64,000 bases of DNA. It comes from Paenibacillus zeisoli (lineage in GTDB: Bacteria > Bacillota > Bacilli > Paenibacillales > Paenibacillaceae). The stretch lies in contig NZ_RZNX01000001.1 in NCBI RefSeq assembly GCF_003994465.1, forward strand, positions 434,001-498,000, read 5' to 3'. Each line of letters starts with the position of its first letter. Position 1 is the first letter of the stretch. Of this stretch, positions 60,463 to 64,000 are shown piece by piece. Made by a program: the position numbers and the translations under genes. The notes beneath the pieces were generated by a model that saw nothing but the letters and a program-made list of their open reading frames with translations, made no database searches and was not told where the DNA came from.

Positions 60463-60858
60463 TTAGAACGTCAAACTAACGTTCGCATCCTTTGCAAAAT
60501 CCAGAAAAGTCACGGCACCGCCAACTTCGATTCCATCGATAAAGTCTTCTTTCTTCAGATTCATCACATCCATCGTCATCTGACAGGCAATGATCTTCAC
60601 ACCGAGCTCCTGCGCCATTTCAACAAGTTGGGGAATGGATGGGATATTCGCTTTCTTGAAGCCCTCCGCAAAATGTTCTGCACCTGCTGGGAGAGGTAGA
60701 CTATGATGGGCCTGCTTGTGGATCAGATTCAATCCTTCGAAGGTGAAGAAAATGGCTACCTCAGCATCTGTTGCTGCTGAAGCAGTTGCGATGTTGAACA
60801 CTTTATAGGCATCAAACAGACCCCCATTACTTGCAATAATTGCTACTTTCGTACTCAT
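60463..60858 (-). CDS. DsrE/DsrF-like family protein
   Basis: A 131-residue DsrE-fold protein: VAIIASNGGLFDAYKVFNIA, IFFTFEGLNLIHK and the conserved Cys in VKIIACQMTMDVMNLKKED. This is the DsrE2/peroxiredoxin-like sulfur carrier domain that works with TusA and rhodanese, as in the three-domain CstA of staphylococci, where the modules are fused. Here TusA-rhodanese and DsrE are separate adjacent genes. Ribosome site GGAGGTC. Confidence 0.92.
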   Translation of the reverse strand: MSTKVAIIASNGGLFDAYKVFNIATASAATDAEVAIFFTFEGLNLIHKQAHHSLPLPAGAEHFAEGFKKANIPSIPQLVEMAQELGVKIIACQMTMDVMNLKKEDFIDGIEVGGAVTFLDFAKDANVSLTF

Positions 60859-60882
60859 GTGAATGACCTCCGTATATTAGTA

Positions 60883-61467
60883 TTATTTAGAATTATCTTG
60901 CTCTGTCGGCCCCGTCCAGCCTGTCATGCCTGTCTCCACGTTCTTTACTTTCTTGAAGCCTTTCTCGGTAAGCAGCTGGCAAGCTAGGTCGCTGCGGCTG
61001 CCTGTTCGGCAGATGACAAAGATCTCATCATCTGGGTTTAGCTCCTTTATACGATCCTCCAGCTCTCCAAGAGGAATGGATATGGCACCTTTAATCCGGT
61101 TGAAAGCATATTCCGCAGGCTCACGTACATCAATTAAAGTAATCTTGCCTTCCCCTGTCATCTTCGTCGCCAGCTCTTCATGACATATGGTATAAGGGTG
61201 TTGTTTCTCTTCCTTTGTTTCACTGAGTTTGGATTTGCGGATGTAATGTTTAAGCAGATTCCCTTCCTCAACCGTCCCTAGATAATGATGACCTGTATTC
61301 TTGGCCCAACCTTGCATGTCTGCAAGAGAACCTTTATCCGTAGCTTGAACTTCAATCACATGACCAGCTTTTAACTGGTCTATTGCTTTTTTTGTTCTCA
61401 CAATCGGCATAGGACATGCCAGTCCTTTACAATCAAGCGTCACATTGGCTCTAATCTCCGGCAACAC
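60883..61467 (-). CDS. TusA-rhodanese fusion protein (CstA-like)
   Basis: A 194-residue fusion: TusA domain (LDCKGLACPMPIVRTKKAID, residues about 11-75) and rhodanese (LIDVREPAEYAFNRIKGAIS, active loop CRTGSRSD, residues about 90-190). It collects sulfane sulfur and passes it to DsrE and the dioxygenase. First gene of the eight-gene operon, 130 bp after its promoter. Ribosome site AGGGAGG. Confidence 0.93.
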   Translation of the reverse strand: MLPEIRANVTLDCKGLACPMPIVRTKKAIDQLKAGHVIEVQATDKGSLADMQGWAKNTGHHYLGTVEEGNLLKHYIRKSKLSETKEEKQHPYTICHEELATKMTGEGKITLIDVREPAEYAFNRIKGAISIPLGELEDRIKELNPDDEIFVICRTGSRSDLACQLLTEKGFKKVKNVETGMTGWTGPTEQDNSK

Positions 61468-61580
61468 AAGAACCTCCCTAGAAAATAATTATTAATGTTA
61501 ATCTGCCCGGCAACGGGTTATCTTACGGCTAATGGATCTCAATGAATTAAAAGATGTTAGGGATAATTTCGTGTTATACG

Positions 61581-61624
61581 TATACCCCTATAGGTATATT
61601 ATAAGCTGTCCGTTCCTTTGTCAA
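61581..61624 (-). promoter_or_regulatory. Promoter and CsoR/CstR-like operator of the sulfur operon
   Basis: On the minus strand: -35 TTGACA (61624-61619), 17-bp spacer, -10 TAATAT (61601-61596). Overlapping the -10 and start point is the dyad TATACC-N6-GGTATA (61581-61598), the style of site bound by CsoR-family persulfide sensors such as CstR. Repression until sulfide/persulfide appears is likely. No cstR gene is in the window. Confidence 0.72.
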
Positions 61625-61690
61625 CATCTGATCGGTAATGCTCTTCTAATACATGGCCAGCAGTTGGCTCATGTGCTTACTGCTATACGC

Positions 61691-61762
61691 AAAAACCCCT
61701 CCGGTCAACAGTATGGGCTCACTATGAAATGAGCTCTATCCTACTGTCTTTCCAGAGGGGTT
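61691..61762 (-). terminator. Long terminator hairpin after mnmH
   Basis: On the minus strand: AACCCCTCTGG ... CCGGAGGGGTT followed by TTTG, with further pairing inside (CAGTAGGATAGAGCTC / GAGCCCATACTG, imperfect). Ends the selD-mnmH transcript before the sulfur operon promoter. Confidence 0.75.
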
Positions 61763-61771
61763 AAGGTTTGT

Positions 61772-62809
61772 CTATATATTTTGGGCAGCCAAATATTTAA
61801 TCACTGCATCTTCGGCTTCGTCCAAGTTGTTCACGGTAAAAGTTACCTTGCTGCCTTCTTCATACTGCTGCGAGGTATAGTCATATTTCGGATCGTAATA
61901 ATACTCCAGCATCAGCCTCACTGCATCGGCGAATTGATCAGCATGTAAGCATCGGTCAATCTCCGCTGCAATCGGTACATGAATACGTGACTTAATCCTT
62001 TGAAATGAAGCAATATACTGGGCTTTGAACTGCTCTGGCTGATAATCCTGCAAAATTTGCTGAACTCTCGCTTCAATCGGCATTTCGATCCAGATCTGTG
62101 TTCCGGTCTCCTTCTCATGAGCCAGGAAATTCGGCATAACCACCTTGCCAATTCGCTTGCTTTCGGCTTCGAACAGCACATAAGGTGAGTCGTTCAGCCG
62201 AATAAGCTCCTCAAGCAGCAGACTATCAAAGGTCTTCTGGTTGTTCGATTTAAGACCGATATGTCCAAATATGGAACCCCGGTGTCCTGCCAGTCCCTCC
62301 AGATCGAGCACCGGATAACTTTTGTTCTTAAGACGGTGAAGCAGGTTGGTTTTGCCGGTTCCGGTATTTCCATGGATCACAAATGATTTTGGCTTAAAAT
62401 CAAAGGACTCAAGCTCATCCATTACCCATTTGCGATAAGCTTTATATCCGCCTTCCAGTCGGTAAGCATGAATGTCCATCAATGAAAGAACCGTAGCGGT
62501 AGTACGGCTGCGCATACCTCCACGCCAGCAGAATACGGCCTTGTCTCCCTCAATTGCTCCAAATTCTTTAATAAAACTTGGCAGCTTGGACGAAATAATC
62601 TGAAGTCCACGATCTTTCGCGGCTTGAACGCTAGTCTGCTTGTATAAAGTACCTACCTCAGCCCGTTCCTCATCATTGAAAAAAGGAATATTCAGACTAT
62701 CCGGATATGTGGAATCTTCATATTCAGAAGGTGAACGCACATCGATAACCGTCAGTTGTTTCTTTGTCTTAAGCTCTCTTAACTGCTCTAATGTAATATC
62801 CTGAAACAC
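61772..62809 (-). CDS. mnmH: tRNA 2-selenouridine synthase
   Basis: A 345-residue MnmH/SelU protein: N-terminal rhodanese domain (TVIDVRSPSEYEDSTYPDSL, active Cys in CWRGGMRSRT near residue 94) and a C-terminal P-loop domain (VIHGNTGTGKTNLLHRL). It replaces the sulfur of 2-thiouridine at the tRNA wobble position with selenium from selenophosphate, through a geranylated intermediate. The start is the GTG at 62809, five bases after GAGGTGGGAG; an in-frame GTG at 62821 overlaps that site. Encoded behind selD. Confidence 0.92.
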   Translation of the reverse strand: MFQDITLEQLRELKTKKQLTVIDVRSPSEYEDSTYPDSLNIPFFNDEERAEVGTLYKQTSVQAAKDRGLQIISSKLPSFIKEFGAIEGDKAVFCWRGGMRSRTTATVLSLMDIHAYRLEGGYKAYRKWVMDELESFDFKPKSFVIHGNTGTGKTNLLHRLKNKSYPVLDLEGLAGHRGSIFGHIGLKSNNQKTFDSLLLEELIRLNDSPYVLFEAESKRIGKVVMPNFLAHEKETGTQIWIEMPIEARVQQILQDYQPEQFKAQYIASFQRIKSRIHVPIAAEIDRCLHADQFADAVRLMLEYYYDPKYDYTSQQYEEGSKVTFTVNNLDEAEDAVIKYLAAQNI

Positions 62810-62872
62810 TGTTACTCCCACCTCTTATTCTTCGCTGCTTAATTCAGGACTTAGGGTACGTCCTTGGCAGAT

Positions 62873-63925
62873 TCATGCAGTTACTTTGATTTGACCCGGA
62901 TGATCCTCAGTGACTTCTCCAATTAATGAAGCCTCTACTCCTGCGGAGATAAGCTCGCCCAGCAGTGCATCACTTTCTTCTGCGGCAACAGAGATCAAGA
63001 GACCGCCGGAAGTAACAGCATCACAAAGAATATAACGGTCAATCTGATCCATGTGCTCAGGATACAGAATGCTGCCTTCCAGATGAGCGAAGTTATTCTT
63101 GGTTCCGCCAGGTACGAAGCCGTTCTCAGCAAGCTCTCTAACCCTCGGCAGCACAGGAACTGCTTCTTTGTGAATGAGGAGACCAAGATTGCTGCCCTTA
63201 GCCATTTCAGAGGCATGTCCCAGCAGACCGAAGCCCGTTACATCGGTACAAGCATGGACCTGGTAGGGTTCCATAATTTCTGCTGCAGTCTTGTTCAGCG
63301 TAGACATAACGGAGACTAGCCGCGCGGTCTCATCTTCGGATAACTGGTCTTTCTTGATCGATGTTGTCAGGACGCCCACCCCAATGGGTTTCGTCAGGAT
63401 CAGCTTGTCTCCAGCCCGCGCTCCAGCATTCGTTCTTACTTTGTCTGGGTGAACAGTCCCGGTTACGGATAGACCGAACTTTGGCTCTTTATCATCAATG
63501 GAATGCCCGCCAACTAGCGTTGCACCGGCTTCCTTCACTTTATCACCTGCGCCGCGCAAGATATCCGCAAGAATGCTTTTATCCAGAACGGAAATAGGAA
63601 AAGCTACAATATTAAGAACAGTCAGCGGCTTTCCGCCCATGGCATAAATATCACTGAGTGCATTTGCAGCCGCAATTTGACCGAATGAATAAGGATCGTC
63701 CACAATCGGCGTGAAGAAATCCAGAGTCTGCACCAAGGCAAGATCCTCCGTGAGTTGGTATACTCCCGCGTCATCACTCGTATCGGTTCCGACTAACAAA
63801 TTCGGATTGGGCACAGCGGGCGGCAGTGTACGAAGAACCTGCGCCAAATCGGCGGGACCAATTTTGCATCCACAACCTCCTTTGGAGGATAGTGAGGTTA
63901 ACTTTATATTACCAGCTTGAGACAT
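62873..63925 (-). CDS. selD: Selenide, water dikinase (selenophosphate synthase)
   Basis: A 350-residue SelD that makes selenophosphate from selenide and ATP. The catalytic position in KGGCGCKIGPADL is Cys (residue 18), so no selenocysteine is needed. Other motifs: VGTDTSDDAGVYQLTEDLAL, ANALSDIYAMGGKPLTVLNI, GGHSIDDKEPKFGLSVTG and TDVTGFGLLGHASEM. Ribosome site AAGGAGC. It feeds MnmH downstream (51 bp). No selA, selB or tRNA-Sec is in the window, so seleno-tRNA modification may be its only use. Confidence 0.95.
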   Translation of the reverse strand: MSQAGNIKLTSLSSKGGCGCKIGPADLAQVLRTLPPAVPNPNLLVGTDTSDDAGVYQLTEDLALVQTLDFFTPIVDDPYSFGQIAAANALSDIYAMGGKPLTVLNIVAFPISVLDKSILADILRGAGDKVKEAGATLVGGHSIDDKEPKFGLSVTGTVHPDKVRTNAGARAGDKLILTKPIGVGVLTTSIKKDQLSEDETARLVSVMSTLNKTAAEIMEPYQVHACTDVTGFGLLGHASEMAKGSNLGLLIHKEAVPVLPRVRELAENGFVPGGTKNNFAHLEGSILYPEHMDQIDRYILCDAVTSGGLLISVAAEESDALLGELISAGVEASLIGEVTEDHPGQIKVTA

Positions 63926-64000
63926 AATGAACTCAGCTCCTTAATCAAATTAATAATTTAGGTAAAACACCGATCATACAATACCATTTATTTTACACCA

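Overview
The window looks like part of a Paenibacillus-type chromosome (Firmicutes, Bacillales, Paenibacillaceae). The reasons are strong AGGAGG-type ribosome sites with frequent TTG/GTG starts, low-to-moderate and uneven G+C, a NirB-NirD-HemD nitrite reductase operon, MocR/HxlR/MarR regulators, a T-box leader, and a cst-like sulfide operon. There is no rRNA or tRNA gene, no intact transposase and no CRISPR array. The assignment is by resemblance only.

Layout. 1-5.6 kb: small stress and detoxification genes (SRPBCC, VOC, AHL-lactonase-like, two HxlR regulators, NmrA reductase) with several decayed genes. 6.0-9.7 kb: assimilatory nitrite reductase operon nirB-nirD-hemD-like. 9.9-11.8 kb: thioredoxin-like protein, a MarR regulator with a C-terminal cysteine cluster, and a LysR regulator. 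12-23.3 kb: an accessory patchwork of single genes, almost all on the + strand (cysteine hydrolase, DUF948, DUF2785, DUF3885, T-box-controlled methyltransferase, S51-like peptidase, GNATs, MarR). These are separated by copies of a TAACGGG-type inverted repeat. The same region carries relics of a tyrosine recombinase and two chimeric genes, and behaves like a cassette-acquiring hotspot. 23.8-28.7 kb: secreted protein, ABC-2 transporter and two-component system. 29.3-37.1 kb: operon for an AbgB-like amidohydrolase with a complete dipeptide ABC transporter and an atypical SDR.

37.9-50.5 kb: the most striking region. Two MocR regulators (one interrupted by a stop codon) sit among MOSC, YggS/PLPBP, PdxS, ArgD-like, GlyA, SerC, an Orn/Lys/Arg-decarboxylase/HemL chimera, SufS-like and a glutamine amidotransferase. 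Nearly every gene makes, binds or uses pyridoxal phosphate (PLP). Three promoter regions share a motif, two of them with identical geometry to the -10 box. I read this as a PLP-centred regulon that duplicates housekeeping PLP enzymes, possibly for surviving PLP-directed or carbonyl-reagent stress.

50.8-55.8 kb: AT-rich accessory genes (frameshifted small membrane protein, secreted C39/streptopain-like protease with a membrane partner, SDR with AraC regulator). 55.8-61.5 kb: an eight-gene minus-strand sulfide/persulfide operon (TusA-rhodanese, DsrE, rhodanese-persulfide dioxygenase, TusA, TauE, two rhodaneses, CoA-disulfide reductase). It is led by a strong promoter overlapped by a CsoR/CstR-like palindrome. 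61.7-64 kb: selenium genes mnmH and selD. A second dispersed repeat, a hairpin terminator flanked by ACAAGAACTT-type arms, occurs at least six times across the window.
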